Below, piece after piece: positions 17,328 through 26,803 of a stretch of DNA of 64,000 bases. Each line of letters opens with the position of its first letter. Position 1 is the first letter of the stretch. Source of the stretch: Opimibacter sp041746735. GTDB lineage: Bacteria; Bacteroidota; Bacteroidia; Chitinophagales; Saprospiraceae. The notes under the pieces are model-generated. The model ran no database searches. It was not told the origin of the DNA and was given only the letters and a program-made list of their open reading frames with translations. Position numbers and translations under genes: made by a program. The stretch is from contig JBGTGP010000012.1 in the NCBI GenBank assembly GCA_041746735.1, positions 1-64,000 of the forward strand, written 5' to 3'.

Positions 17328-20300
17328 TTACTTTAGAATAATGGCATCAATCCCTTTATCTTTTATAAGCTGATTCAAGGCCGGAATCATCTCCGTTCTG
17401 ACGACATCATATTTCTGTATTTCAGCATCGATCAAACCTTCCAGTTCTGTACGCACAGCTTCCGCCTGATCGGTTGGAGGAAATTCTCCATGGCCCAGAA
17501 TAGAGCTGAGGTATGCCAGTTTATTGGTCAGTCGAACTGGAAAATTTAATGGGTCCTGACCACTCCTGTTTTGAGTTTGATATAACGATTTTTCGATGTT
17601 GGTGATAAGACTGTCAATTTTGCTGATTTCTTGTTGGATATCGACATCATCTGGTACACGGTCTTTATAGTGTGTCAGTTGAGATCGTAGATCGCGAATG
17701 CCTAGGATGATGTCATGTGCTTCAGTGACTTTATCCCGAACCGCAGAGGCAAAGTTGAAATAGAGATTGTAGTCCTCTTCGGTAGCGGACGACCTTGGAT
17801 CTTTGAGCAATAGAAATGACCGGGCATAGGATTGGCCTTTGTATTGTATGGCTATGGTATAGGTTCCCGGTATAGCTCTGGGTCCCTGCATATTGGCGGC
17901 CCAAAGCACCATACCATCAAATCGTTTGGCTGGTGAATAGCGCAGATTCCAGTTAAATGTGTTGACGCCCCGATGAGGTGTGATCTGGTATGCTTTTTCT
18001 TTCTGAAAGGTGCTGTAAGTCACTATGGTATCACCATCAGGTTCCAAAACTGTAATAGAAAGGGTATCTTCCTTTTTCCATTCATCCGGGAGATAATAGA
18101 AGGCCGTCGTTCCACCGGCATAATTCGTCCCCTCTGTCAGGCTTGAATAAGATGAACCAGTCATGCGATAAGTTTGGGATGGCTGGAAGAGATGAAATGT
18201 GTCCTTTGATGCTTCTTTGATTTGTCTAAGCTGTACGAGTTCATCAAGGATCCAGAAACTTCTTCCTTGTGTTGCGGCTATCAGATTGTTATTCTTTATC
18301 GTCATATCGGTAATAGGTACAACCGGCAAATTGAGTTGAAGCGATTGCCAGTGATCACCATCGTCGAAGCTGACATACAGGCCGGATTCTGTTCCGGTAT
18401 ACAACAGACCTTTCATCTCCGGGTCGGAACGGATGACACGTGTAAAATGTTCCGGATCAATACCGTTGGTGATCAGCTGCCAGGTTTGTCCATAGTCTCG
18501 TGTACGAAATAGATACGGTTTGTAATCACCCCATTTGTACATCGTAGCCGCGACATAGCAACCACCATCTAAATGCGGGTCTGGTTCGAGGCTGTTGATC
18601 TGAATCCATTCCGGGAGAAATGCCGGGGTGACGTTTGTCCAGTGTACCCCGCCATCACGTGAGATGTGCAACAGCCCGTCATCGCTGCCCGTCCAAAGCA
18701 GATCTTTTACGCGAGGGCTTTCTGCTGCAGCGAAGATGGTACAGTAATATTCAACAGAGGTGTTGTCCTTCGTAATGGGCCCCCCGGATGGACCTAGTTT
18801 GGAGGAATCATTTCGGGTAAGATCCGGACTGATGACCTTCCAGCTTTGACCCTCATTGGTGGTGACATGAAGATGGTTTGAAGCAGTGTATAGACGTTTG
18901 GGATCGTGCGGGGAAAAAAAGAGGGGGAAATTCCATTGAAATCGGTAGCGCATCCCTTCAGCACCATGTCCCATGGGAAGATCCGGCCAAACATCAATGA
19001 TTCGACTTAGACCGGTAATATGATCATAACGCTCGATCACTCCATCATAGCAGCCACCATAGACGATATTATCATTGAGGGGGTCTACAGCGAGATGACC
19101 ACATTCACATCCTGCAGTCGATTCCCAATCCTCTTCTGAAATGCTACCACCATCTTTCCGGTGCGCAATCCTGACCGTGGAGTTGTCCTGCTGTGCGCCA
19201 TAGATTCGGTATGGAAAATGATTGTCGGTCGTGACCCGGTAAAATTGCGCTGTGGGCTGATTGTGATAGGTAGACCAGTTTACACCACCGTCATAACTGA
19301 CTTGTGCACCCCCATCATCTCCGATAATCATTCGGCGAGAATCATCCGGATCAATCCAGAGATCATGATGGTCCCCATGTGGGGCATAGTGGGAGGTAAA
19401 GGTTTTGCCTCCATCCCTGGATTTATGATAGGCCACATTGACTACATACACGATATCCACGTCTTTGGGATCAGCATAGATGCGCGTATAATACCATGCC
19501 CGCTGACGAAGATTTCGGTCGCTGTTCGTTTTTTCCCAGGACTTTCCTCCGTCGTCTGATCGAAATACTCCGCCATCTTCGTTTTCTATGATCGCCCACA
19601 ATCGATGACTATTGACCGGTGAGACTGTGATGCCGGAAATCCCCCAAATCCCTCGTGGGAGGCCCTTGCTGTCGGATATATTTTGCCAGGTATCACCCCC
19701 GTCTTTGCTTTTCCATAGTGCAGAACCTTCACCTCCACTACTCATCTCGTAGGGTTTACGTTGCACGCGCCATGTGGAAGCATACAATATTCGAGGATTT
19801 TTGGGATCCAGGATCAGATCCACGGCGCCGGCACGTTCGTTGACAAACAAGGTTTGCTTCCATGATCGGCCACCATCAATACTTTTATAGATGCCTCGTG
19901 TATTGGTGTCCTTAAACAGATCACCAAGTACTGCAGCGAACACAATATCCGGATCGTGCGGATGGACTTTAATGCGGGGTATGTGGTATGCTTTCTGCAG
20001 ACCAATCTGCTCCCAGGTTTCACCAGCGTCTGTGGTTCTCCACATGCCATATCCGTATGAGACATTGCCCCGGACTGTTTTTTCACCACCACCTACATAG
20101 ATGACATTGGGGTCGGAGGGAGCCACTTCCACAGCACCAATGCTGCCACCAAAGTATCCGTCAGAAATATTACGCCAGGACTGTCCGCCATCCAGCGTTT
20201 TCCAGACACCTCCCCCAGTTGCGCCAAAGTAATAGAGGTTGGGCGTATGGCGTACCCCCGTGACAGTAGCCGATCGCCCGCCCCGGAATGGACCAATAGG

Positions 20301-20441
20301 TCTCCATTCCAAGCCCCTGAAAAATCCAGTGTCCACCGGAACATAATCCAGGGCGGTTTGAAGTTTCTTATTTTTCTGGCCAGACGCTGATGACAGTAAG
20401 AAAAGAATCAGGCATAAGGTGTAAAAGGTCCGGATATTCAT
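17328..20441 (-). CDS. Secreted VPS10/sortilin-like beta-propeller protein
   Basis: A 1037-residue secreted protein from ATG 20441, which gives the signal peptide MNIRTFYTLCLILFLLSSASG; a longer frame upstream lacks sense as a signal. At least eleven Asp-box (S/T-x-D-x-G-x-x-W) repeats are visible, such as SIDGGRSW and SRDGGVHW, typical of sialidase/BNR/VPS10 propellers. Often annotated as glycosyl hydrolase in Bacteroidota, but catalytic activity is unproven and the usual sialidase residues were not identified. The C-terminal quarter is a beta-sandwich then a helical tail without a T9SS motif. Confidence 0.85.
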   Translation of the reverse strand: MNIRTFYTLCLILFLLSSASGQKNKKLQTALDYVPVDTGFFRGLEWRPIGPFRGGRSATVTGVRHTPNLYYFGATGGGVWKTLDGGQSWRNISDGYFGGSIGAVEVAPSDPNVIYVGGGEKTVRGNVSYGYGMWRTTDAGETWEQIGLQKAYHIPRIKVHPHDPDIVFAAVLGDLFKDTNTRGIYKSIDGGRSWKQTLFVNERAGAVDLILDPKNPRILYASTWRVQRKPYEMSSGGEGSALWKSKDGGDTWQNISDSKGLPRGIWGISGITVSPVNSHRLWAIIENEDGGVFRSDDGGKSWEKTNSDRNLRQRAWYYTRIYADPKDVDIVYVVNVAYHKSRDGGKTFTSHYAPHGDHHDLWIDPDDSRRMIIGDDGGAQVSYDGGVNWSTYHNQPTAQFYRVTTDNHFPYRIYGAQQDNSTVRIAHRKDGGSISEEDWESTAGCECGHLAVDPLNDNIVYGGCYDGVIERYDHITGLSRIIDVWPDLPMGHGAEGMRYRFQWNFPLFFSPHDPKRLYTASNHLHVTTNEGQSWKVISPDLTRNDSSKLGPSGGPITKDNTSVEYYCTIFAAAESPRVKDLLWTGSDDGLLHISRDGGVHWTNVTPAFLPEWIQINSLEPDPHLDGGCYVAATMYKWGDYKPYLFRTRDYGQTWQLITNGIDPEHFTRVIRSDPEMKGLLYTGTESGLYVSFDDGDHWQSLQLNLPVVPITDMTIKNNNLIAATQGRSFWILDELVQLRQIKEASKDTFHLFQPSQTYRMTGSSYSSLTEGTNYAGGTTAFYYLPDEWKKEDTLSITVLEPDGDTIVTYSTFQKEKAYQITPHRGVNTFNWNLRYSPAKRFDGMVLWAANMQGPRAIPGTYTIAIQYKGQSYARSFLLLKDPRSSATEEDYNLYFNFASAVRDKVTEAHDIILGIRDLRSQLTHYKDRVPDDVDIQQEISKIDSLITNIEKSLYQTQNRSGQDPLNFPVRLTNKLAYLSSILGHGEFPPTDQAEAVRTELEGLIDAEIQKYDVVRTEMIPALNQLIKDKGIDAIILK

Positions 20442-20486
20442 ATGCAATGGACTTCTGATTTTATCTTGAAAATTAATCATATTCTG

Positions 20487-21092
20487 ATGAACGAGAAAGA
20501 TATACATTCAATCCAGTCGGAGTCACTCCCTCTACGGTTAACCCTGCGGATTGGGGAGGACTGGTTAGCCAGGTATCTCAAGGAAGAAAGTGTTATTGTG
20601 CCGATAAGCGATCAGCAACAATTATCTAACCTGACACTGACTTTATCACCCGGTAAAATTTTTATCGAAGGAGAATTGACCGATAAGGAAAGCACATTTA
20701 TTGCTATGTCCTGTGTGCCTCATTGGCAGACCGATGATCAAAAATTTACGATTGACAATCTGCAGGTACAAACCCGGTCGAAAAACATTCTGGTAAAAAG
20801 TGCTGGCTGGTTCGCCCAGACGTTTATGATGGGTAAAATGGATGCCCGGATCGAGCAAACTGCCAATCAATTGTATACCGCGTATGTCGAGAAAATCATA
20901 GCCTTACCATTGGTTTTACCCATACCTATCGGTGGATTTGTGCATTTAAAAATCATGGAGATATGGATCGAATCGGTAGATGTAATGGAGAAATCCATTG
21001 AGATTAAAACCCGCATTACCGGGGATTGGGAGCTTTCACTGACAACCGCAATATCGGATCCAACAAACCAACCTAATGGGAGATCACTATAA
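20487..21092 (+). CDS. Uncharacterised protein, possibly DUF4403/TULIP-like
   Basis: About 201 residues from ATG 20487 (an upstream in-frame ATG at 20442 abuts the divergent start and is less likely). No signal peptide. Alternating beta strands such as LTLTLSPGKIFIEGEL and a Trp-containing helix near the middle recall lipid-binding TULIP or DUF4403-like domains, but the match is loose. Divergent from the VPS10-like gene and overlapping the T9SS cargo gene tail-to-tail by 20 bp. Function unknown. Confidence 0.6.
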   Translation: MNEKDIHSIQSESLPLRLTLRIGEDWLARYLKEESVIVPISDQQQLSNLTLTLSPGKIFIEGELTDKESTFIAMSCVPHWQTDDQKFTIDNLQVQTRSKNILVKSAGWFAQTFMMGKMDARIEQTANQLYTAYVEKIIALPLVLPIPIGGFVHLKIMEIWIESVDVMEKSIEIKTRITGDWELSLTTAISDPTNQPNGRSL

Positions 21093-21738
21093 AATGTCCA
21101 CGAATACGTATAGGATTCTCCTTGCGCCGAATCGAAAATACATAGAGTCCATTGTTCCAGCCTTCAACAGTGATATCAAAGAAGTCCTCCCGGGTGCTGA
21201 TTTGCGATTTCCGCAAACCGTTTATTGTATAGATGGTGAGTTCATAATCGAGGCCATCATCATTCCGAAAGTATAGCCGGGCATAGTCCTGAACCGGATG
21301 TGGTTGGAGGTGGTAGCCTTCTGTTCCGGTATCGGCGAAAAAGACGGCCACGATCGGGGAAACCCCTGCTCCTCCAAATTCGAGTTGGTAATAGTTTGAC
21401 TTGTTTTGTTCAGGCATTTCATCTGTAAACTGGTATCGTAAGGCCTCTGATTCACTTCCACAAATCCCCGGAATCAAACCGATTCTGACCAGGGAAGTGC
21501 TGTCACTTCCACGATGGATGGCTATGCCGTTGCAGGTATTGCCGAGTGCAATCTGCCAATTCAATTGAATATGGGAACCACTTTTAAAGGCAGAAAAATA
21601 ATTGATAAACGGATCCGACTGGGCATCCGCAATGCGGCTTCCTGATAGCATGAAGAAAAGGGAAAGCAACAGGATTTTTCGAAGTGTTTTCACAGGATTA
21701 AAATCGAGTTCATGTATGATAACCTTTGACGGCTGCAT
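21073..21738 (-). CDS. Secreted protein with T9SS type A sorting domain
   Basis: A 221-residue protein with an N-terminal signal (hydrophobic 21-36, cleavage near ADAQ), a fibronectin-like or beta-sandwich domain with one Cys pair (NTCNG, GICGS), and a C-terminal domain from about 140 with the type IX features LQPHPVQDYARLYF, YELTIYTINGL and NGLYVFSIR. These mark it for secretion through the Por system and surface anchoring. The organism therefore should carry T9SS genes outside this window. Very small for a T9SS cargo. Confidence 0.82.
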   Translation of the reverse strand: MQPSKVIIHELDFNPVKTLRKILLLSLFFMLSGSRIADAQSDPFINYFSAFKSGSHIQLNWQIALGNTCNGIAIHRGSDSTSLVRIGLIPGICGSESEALRYQFTDEMPEQNKSNYYQLEFGGAGVSPIVAVFFADTGTEGYHLQPHPVQDYARLYFRNDDGLDYELTIYTINGLRKSQISTREDFFDITVEGWNNGLYVFSIRRKENPIRIRGHFIVISH

Positions 21739-21769
21739 AAGTTGTGATATGCCCCTGATCTTTCTGCTT

Positions 21770-22420
21770 TTATATCCGCAGACTGATGCGGTGCAAGCCC
21801 GGCCGATATTCCCTGAAAATAATAAATTCTATTTCCTCCAGATGAGCGGGATTATTCACAAAGTCAATTTCCTCAATGTCAACAATGACAATGGGATAGG
21901 ATGTCTGACTATAAAAGAATTCGAAGTACGAATCCTGGATCATTTTGAGATAAGAGGCGGTTATGTTGTTTTCGTATCCCCGGTCGCGCAATTGGATCTG
22001 GTGTAAAAGTTTTTCTGGTGTCCTGTGAAGGTAGACGAGCAGTTCAGGGTTTGGCGAAGTGGCATTCAGGAGATTGAAAAGTCGCTGGAAGAGTCTGTAT
22101 TCCTTTTCATCCAAATTTTTTCGGGCGAAAATCAGGGTCTTCCAGAAACTATAATCGGCCAGCGTAAAGTCGTAGAATAAATCTTTTTGCAGGGTAATCT
22201 GGGAGAGTTGTTTGTGCCGTTCCGCCATGAAGAAGAGTTCGACCGTAAAAGCAAAACGTTCCGGGTTTTGGTAAAAAAAAGGCAGGAATGGATTGTCGTC
22301 AAATTCCTCCAAAACAAGTTGTGTGGCATATTTTTTAGACAATAGTTCGCAAAGACTGGTCTTCCCGGAGCCGATATTGCCCTCGATGCAGATGTACTTA
22401 TACGGGTTTACCTTATTCAT
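21770..22420 (-). CDS. Deoxynucleoside kinase
   Basis: A 216-residue dNK/dGK-family enzyme that phosphorylates deoxynucleosides in salvage. It has the P-loop GNIGSGKTS at 14-22, the DF-LADYSFWKTL region and the ERS-type catalytic arginine segment replaced here by a KTLIFARKNL stretch; the lid region HRTPEKLLHQIQLRDRGYE is recognisable. It overlaps folK by 8 bp, an arrangement seen as a neighbour pair or fusion in other Bacteroidota. The deoxynucleoside specificity cannot be read. Confidence 0.9.
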   Translation of the reverse strand: MNKVNPYKYICIEGNIGSGKTSLCELLSKKYATQLVLEEFDDNPFLPFFYQNPERFAFTVELFFMAERHKQLSQITLQKDLFYDFTLADYSFWKTLIFARKNLDEKEYRLFQRLFNLLNATSPNPELLVYLHRTPEKLLHQIQLRDRGYENNITASYLKMIQDSYFEFFYSQTSYPIVIVDIEEIDFVNNPAHLEEIEFIIFREYRPGLHRISLRI

Positions 22421-22910
22421 CTGCGCTGAATATATAGACTTCTCCGGTATCCCTGCAATCTAAATAGAGCTCTTCGATCGTTTTTCCGAAAACCGGATGC
22501 AAAAAGTCTGGCACCAGATCCAATAAAGGGACTAGTACGAAAAGACGATCCTGGAGCAGAGGGTGGGGGATCTCCAGGTTTGCCGTTTTCAACACGGTGT
22601 CGCCTACCAGCAGGATGTCAATATCCATGTGACGTGCATGCCATTTTTCATGAGGCTGCCGGCCGGCCCTGATTTCTAGATCTTTAATCTTAAGAATCAA
22701 TGTTTCAGGTGTTTTCTCTGACAGGACTTCCAATACCTGATTGAGAAACCAGGGTTGATCATCGTAGCCCCATGGTTGGGTTTCATAGATCCGGCTTTTC
22801 CTCAGGATAGGCCCAACTGTTTCCTGAATTAAAGTCTGAACTAACATTAATTGTTCTTCCCGGTTGCCCAGATTGGAACCTGTTATAAGATGATAGATCC
22901 GCGTTTGCAT
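22413..22910 (-). CDS. folK: 6-hydroxymethyl-7,8-dihydropterin pyrophosphokinase
   Basis: FolK transfers pyrophosphate from ATP to hydroxymethyl-dihydropterin in folate synthesis. From ATG 22910 the protein has 165 residues; an ATG seven codons upstream lies inside a TATATTTG box and is rejected. Family signs are the GSNLGNREEQL segment near the start, the ETQPWGYDDQPWFLNQV substrate loop and the metal-binding HMDIDILLVGD. It overlaps the downstream deoxynucleoside kinase by 8 bp. Confidence 0.94.
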   Translation of the reverse strand: MQTRIYHLITGSNLGNREEQLMLVQTLIQETVGPILRKSRIYETQPWGYDDQPWFLNQVLEVLSEKTPETLILKIKDLEIRAGRQPHEKWHARHMDIDILLVGDTVLKTANLEIPHPLLQDRLFVLVPLLDLVPDFLHPVFGKTIEELYLDCRDTGEVYIFSADE

Positions 22911-22928
22911 CAGGAATTTAGCGACAGG

Positions 22929-22936
22929 CAAATATA
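22929..22936 (-). promoter_or_regulatory. Promoter -7 box for folK (TATATTTG)
   Basis: Exact TAnnTTTG match, 18 bases before ATG 22910. It covers the alternative start at 22931 and so decides the start. Confidence 0.55.
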
Positions 22937-23003
22937 GGCAGCTCCGGGGGTGAAGTTTTAAAAAGTTTCATGGATAATCAGTTGTCGACATTTGCTGCGC
23001 AGC

Positions 23004-24344
23004 TTATCGTTTTCTCAACCGCCATGGCATAGGGTAGTGATTTTTCCATCCCTGGCGAGTAGACTTGGCCCAGCCGAGGATTGTCGTATCAAACCGGATG
23101 AGATACCATCCGGGCTCTTGAACCTCCGGAAGGGACTGGGTCTTTCTTTCAAGATAATCAAGTGCTGCGTCATGGTCCAGATCGATCGTGGGATACTGAT
23201 GTTCCGCATAACCGGACATGGCCAAAAAGTGTGACGGAATGAAATCCTTTCCTTTCCGCACGCCCAGGGTGGAAACCAAGGTGGCTCGGGGGAATTGCAG
23301 AATCACTTCAATTGCACTATCCAAAGCTTCTTTGGTAATGAACTCCAGAAGATGGCTATCCTTGCGGCACAGGATCGTTTCAAGTGTGCCGACAATTTCA
23401 TAGAGCTCCGTTGGCAGTGCCGTAAAAGGTGATGCTGTCCTTTTTGAAGAGATGGATGGATGGGTCGATGACAATTGCCGTTGTAATACAGCGATAAACA
23501 ATCCTTCTCCTTTAACTCTATGAGGGTAGAGTTGATATCCGGTGGCATCACCCTCTTCAAGGGTCATGATACCCCAATCGTCAGGAAAAGATAGCTTGAC
23601 AGGCTGTAATCCGTGATGCTCCATGAAATGCCGGATATTGAGCATATTCTCGGTCCTGCTATAGGAACATGTGCTATAGATCAAATAACCATTTGGCTTG
23701 AGGCAGGCAGAAGCATCCGCTATGATTTGTTTTTGCAGAAAGGAACAGGATTCCACAAGGGCAGGATTCCATTGGGAAATGGCTTCCGGGTCTTTGCGCA
23801 TCATTCCTTCACCCGCACAGGGGGCATCGATCAGCAGGATGTCAGCGAGCGGTGATCTGAAGGCTGAGGCGGGAAGGCCCGTTAAAAAAGTATTGACACA
23901 CCCTCCTTTGATCAGGTTTTCATAAAGGATATTTCTGCGTTGTGCAATTAGTTCATTGGCGATCAGGATATCACCTTGTCGCTGGTGTTTCGCCAGAATA
24001 CCTGTCTTACCACCAGGTGCGGCGCAAAGGTCAAGCCATATCCGGGGCTGATCCGCAAGAGCTAATTGGGAAAGGATGTAATCCAGTATCATGGACGATG
24101 CTTCCTGCACATAGTAGGCTCCGCCATGCCAGTGGGGATCCAAATGAAAGGAGGGTCTCGCCTGTAGGTAGTGGCCGTTTGGGCACCAGGGTACCTGGCC
24201 AGCTGACTGGAAAGAGGTCCTTCCTTTCCTGTGATGGAGTCGGATACTGGTGGGTGAAGGTTGCCGGAGAGACTCGAAGAATCGGGAGGCCTCTTCTCCG
24301 AGTTCTGCGGTTAACCTTTTTTTAAAAGCTTCCGGCAATGACAT
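23004..24344 (-). CDS. NOL1/NOP2/Sun rRNA cytosine-C5 methyltransferase, RsmF-like
   Basis: A 446-residue SAM-dependent RNA m5C methyltransferase. The core has DLCAAPGGK at 105-113 (SAM), DAPCAGEG at 173-180 and YSTCSY at 223-228 with catalytic Cys226. The C-terminal half resembles the RsmF/PUA-like RNA-binding extension. YebU/RsmF modifies 16S C1407 in Escherichia coli; the exact target here is inferred. Single gene, separated from folK by 72 bp. Confidence 0.92.
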   Translation of the reverse strand: MSLPEAFKKRLTAELGEEASRFFESLRQPSPTSIRLHHRKGRTSFQSAGQVPWCPNGHYLQARPSFHLDPHWHGGAYYVQEASSMILDYILSQLALADQPRIWLDLCAAPGGKTGILAKHQRQGDILIANELIAQRRNILYENLIKGGCVNTFLTGLPASAFRSPLADILLIDAPCAGEGMMRKDPEAISQWNPALVESCSFLQKQIIADASACLKPNGYLIYSTCSYSRTENMLNIRHFMEHHGLQPVKLSFPDDWGIMTLEEGDATGYQLYPHRVKGEGLFIAVLQRQLSSTHPSISSKRTASPFTALPTELYEIVGTLETILCRKDSHLLEFITKEALDSAIEVILQFPRATLVSTLGVRKGKDFIPSHFLAMSGYAEHQYPTIDLDHDAALDYLERKTQSLPEVQEPGWYLIRFDTTILGWAKSTRQGWKNHYPMPWRLRKR

Positions 24345-24830
24345 GGAGGGGCAAATTACGGGGATAAAAGATATTCGGGAAGATATGGTAGAGTGAGGAA
24401 GTATGAGAAGAAGATTGGAAGGATGGGTCCGGAGAAAATTTTTGGGAGATTGAAGGATGGGGTGAGGTGGAATTAGATGGGGGGTGGGTGTTAATGAGGT
24501 GGAGAGATTGCTTTGGAGATTATTGTAAAGAGTTCAATAATCACATAAGTAATTTTCATAATACGTTGGTTTGAAAATGGCTACAGCCCAATAACAACAG
24601 GTGCACAGCGACGGATTTCGACGAAATCAGATGGTTTGTTTTAATCTACTCGCTACCCCTCCAGCTAATTGCCGTACCTTAAACTCTCACCTTCACCGTA
24701 TGAAAAACCTCATGCCACCTGACACCCCGACTCCAATACTATTTATTCCTGATTTAAAGCCCTTATACCCACAGTCTCACCAGCATCACACCATCACCAT
24801 CGGCTACGGTTATGCTTCACAACCAAGGCT
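24345..24830. other. Long intergenic region with purine-rich then C-rich halves
   Basis: From about 24350 to 24540 the + strand is strongly G/A-rich with very few C residues and several G-runs (24459-24462, 24479-24488). From about 24640 to 24830 it becomes C/T/A-rich. A 107-codon frame starts at 24601 but runs into the opposite-strand decarboxylase gene and has no family features. No terminator or promoter was recognised. Its strand asymmetry is unlike neighbouring DNA. Confidence 0.5.
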
Positions 24831-26663
24831 TCATTTATCCAGTCCAGATAATGATCCCCCTTTGGCAAACAAAATATCCACCTTCCGACTTACCTCGGGA
24901 TCAGTCTCCAATTCAGGCGCATGATGAGGCTTTATACGGGCATCAATGATCAGAGGTGTGCTGCAGGTCCAGTGTTTGTCTATCGTCCGCGCATGTACGC
25001 CATATATGTCTCTTGCTGGCTGTGAACGCGTGAAGGTCGCCCAAAGAAAATTGTTAAGGTGTTCGCTCAGCCACTGGCTATCCTCTGTGAGAATCATCAT
25101 AGGCCATGCCTCAAGATCCTGGCCGGACAGAACCTCAGCTAACTCACTTATTTCTTGCCCGGCCGTTGCGTAATCTTTAAAATTAATGAACGAAACAGCC
25201 ACCACACCTGGCATCACCACATGCACAGATATACAAGTAGATGGAAGTGAAATCCTGCCCGGCCATTCCAACCCCAGTGAACGGATAACAGGCCCGCGAG
25301 CTGCCACCACCAACTTTGAACCCGAATTCCAGCCATCACCACTGTAGTCTAACGTGTCTATGGTGGTGCGGGTCTGAAAGTGAAGATCACGATCCAGTTG
25401 TATTCGGCTCAGTATGTGCTGAAAAAAACCGGATATATCATGCGTCGATAGCCGGTCATCATCTTCGGCACAGGCTATGAAAAGATATTTGGCCAGCGAG
25501 GTTTGCCCTTTGCCCAACAGATGGTTGGCAATCGTCAGTATTTCTTCTGGCACTGGATCGCGAAAAGGCATATAACGCTCATGTCCAATAGCGAGCAACA
25601 AAGGATGGACTCCGGCAGCATCAATGGCATGCACCTCCTTGAGTCCAGGAAATTCTTTGGGTGCAAGTGGTTCGACCAATTCGTGTATAAGCCATCCAAA
25701 ATAGCTGTCTTCCTGAGGAGGACGACCTACCACCGTAAAATGCCAGATGGGATCTTTCCGGTGGTACACCTGTTCAATTTCCAGAACCGGAAAATCATGC
25801 GCAAGACTATAGTACCCCAGATGATCTCCAAATGGACCTTCCGGTTTTTGAGCGTCAAGACTAATAGTCCCAGTAATGCAAAAGTCGGCATCTGCAGAAA
25901 GCACAAATCCCTTATGCCAGAAATACCTGAAACGCCGACCCCCTAATAAACCGGCAAAAGTCACTTCACTCAAACCTTCCGGTAAGGGCATGATAGCAGC
26001 AAAAGCATGTGACGGTGGACCTCCGACAAAGATGGTCACCTTAAAACGGTCGCGCGTCTGATTATATAAGGTGTGATGCACACCAATGCCCCGGTGTAAT
26101 TGGTAATGCATGCCTGCCTCCCTCTCTGGTATATACGCATTGCCACTGATCTGAATCCGGTACATGCCGATATTGGATTGCATGATCCGTTTTTCCCCGG
26201 GCGGCAGACTCATCACTTGAGGCAACGTAATAAAGGCCCCACCGTCTCTAGGCCAGCTCACAATTTGCGGGAGTTGGCTCAGGGTAGTTTTTCCAAAGAG
26301 GACTGGCTTCTGCCATCGCGCTCTGAGCGGCAATCCATGAAGTGCGGTAAATGGGGTCTTGATATATTTTCCGGGATGACGAAGCAAGTCTGAAGGATCC
26401 GCCTTTAATCCAATCAGGCGTTTTACTTGCGCTAGCTCCCGACGAAAAAGGAATGCAGTACGCTCTTGAGTGCCATACAAATTGGAAACAGCCGGAAATG
26501 GACTGCCTTTGACATTTTCAAAGAGAATAGCAGGCCCACCCATTTTAAATATCCGGCGATGGATCTCGGCCATTTCAAGATAAGGATCTACGGCTTCGGT
26601 GATGCGAAGAAGCTGACCGGATGGAAGATCAAGCAGGGCTTGACGTAAGGAAGTATAAGCCAA
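24831..26663 (-). CDS. UbiD family decarboxylase, menaquinone-pathway type
   Basis: A 610-residue prenyl-FMN-dependent decarboxylase. The conserved EGPFGDHLGYYS stretch (275-286) and the IGMYRIQI, HRGIGVHH and GGPPSHAFAAIMPLP segments (around 166-230) are the UbiD signature. The length fits the large UbiD proteins linked to the late futalosine pathway (MqnL). The start is TTG, giving MAYTSLRQALLDL; no ATG lies nearby and the N-terminus aligns with family expectation. The cofactor-making UbiX and a UbiA prenyltransferase lie at 51.4 and 52.9 kb. Confidence 0.92.
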   Translation of the reverse strand: MAYTSLRQALLDLPSGQLLRITEAVDPYLEMAEIHRRIFKMGGPAILFENVKGSPFPAVSNLYGTQERTAFLFRRELAQVKRLIGLKADPSDLLRHPGKYIKTPFTALHGLPLRARWQKPVLFGKTTLSQLPQIVSWPRDGGAFITLPQVMSLPPGEKRIMQSNIGMYRIQISGNAYIPEREAGMHYQLHRGIGVHHTLYNQTRDRFKVTIFVGGPPSHAFAAIMPLPEGLSEVTFAGLLGGRRFRYFWHKGFVLSADADFCITGTISLDAQKPEGPFGDHLGYYSLAHDFPVLEIEQVYHRKDPIWHFTVVGRPPQEDSYFGWLIHELVEPLAPKEFPGLKEVHAIDAAGVHPLLLAIGHERYMPFRDPVPEEILTIANHLLGKGQTSLAKYLFIACAEDDDRLSTHDISGFFQHILSRIQLDRDLHFQTRTTIDTLDYSGDGWNSGSKLVVAARGPVIRSLGLEWPGRISLPSTCISVHVVMPGVVAVSFINFKDYATAGQEISELAEVLSGQDLEAWPMMILTEDSQWLSEHLNNFLWATFTRSQPARDIYGVHARTIDKHWTCSTPLIIDARIKPHHAPELETDPEVSRKVDILFAKGGSLSGLDK

Positions 26664-26803
26664 TGGTTTCAGTCAAATGTTTACGAACGGGAGTAACAGT
26701 ATCGCATTTCCCCTTGTTCAAGCATAGTCGAAAAATACAAGTTTCCGTTGAATACACGGATGGACCAATATGTAGGAAGAAGGCTGAACTGAATGTTGGT
26801 GTA

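Noticed and set aside
20442..20486. Fifteen-codon extension of the gene at 20487
   Set aside because: The extra codons abut the divergent VPS10-like start and would leave no promoter space; the shorter start looks natural.
24601..24924. A 107-codon + strand frame with no family features
   Set aside because: It runs into the 3' part of the opposite-strand UbiD gene, has a Pro/His-rich content following local base skew, and no promoter or family motif.
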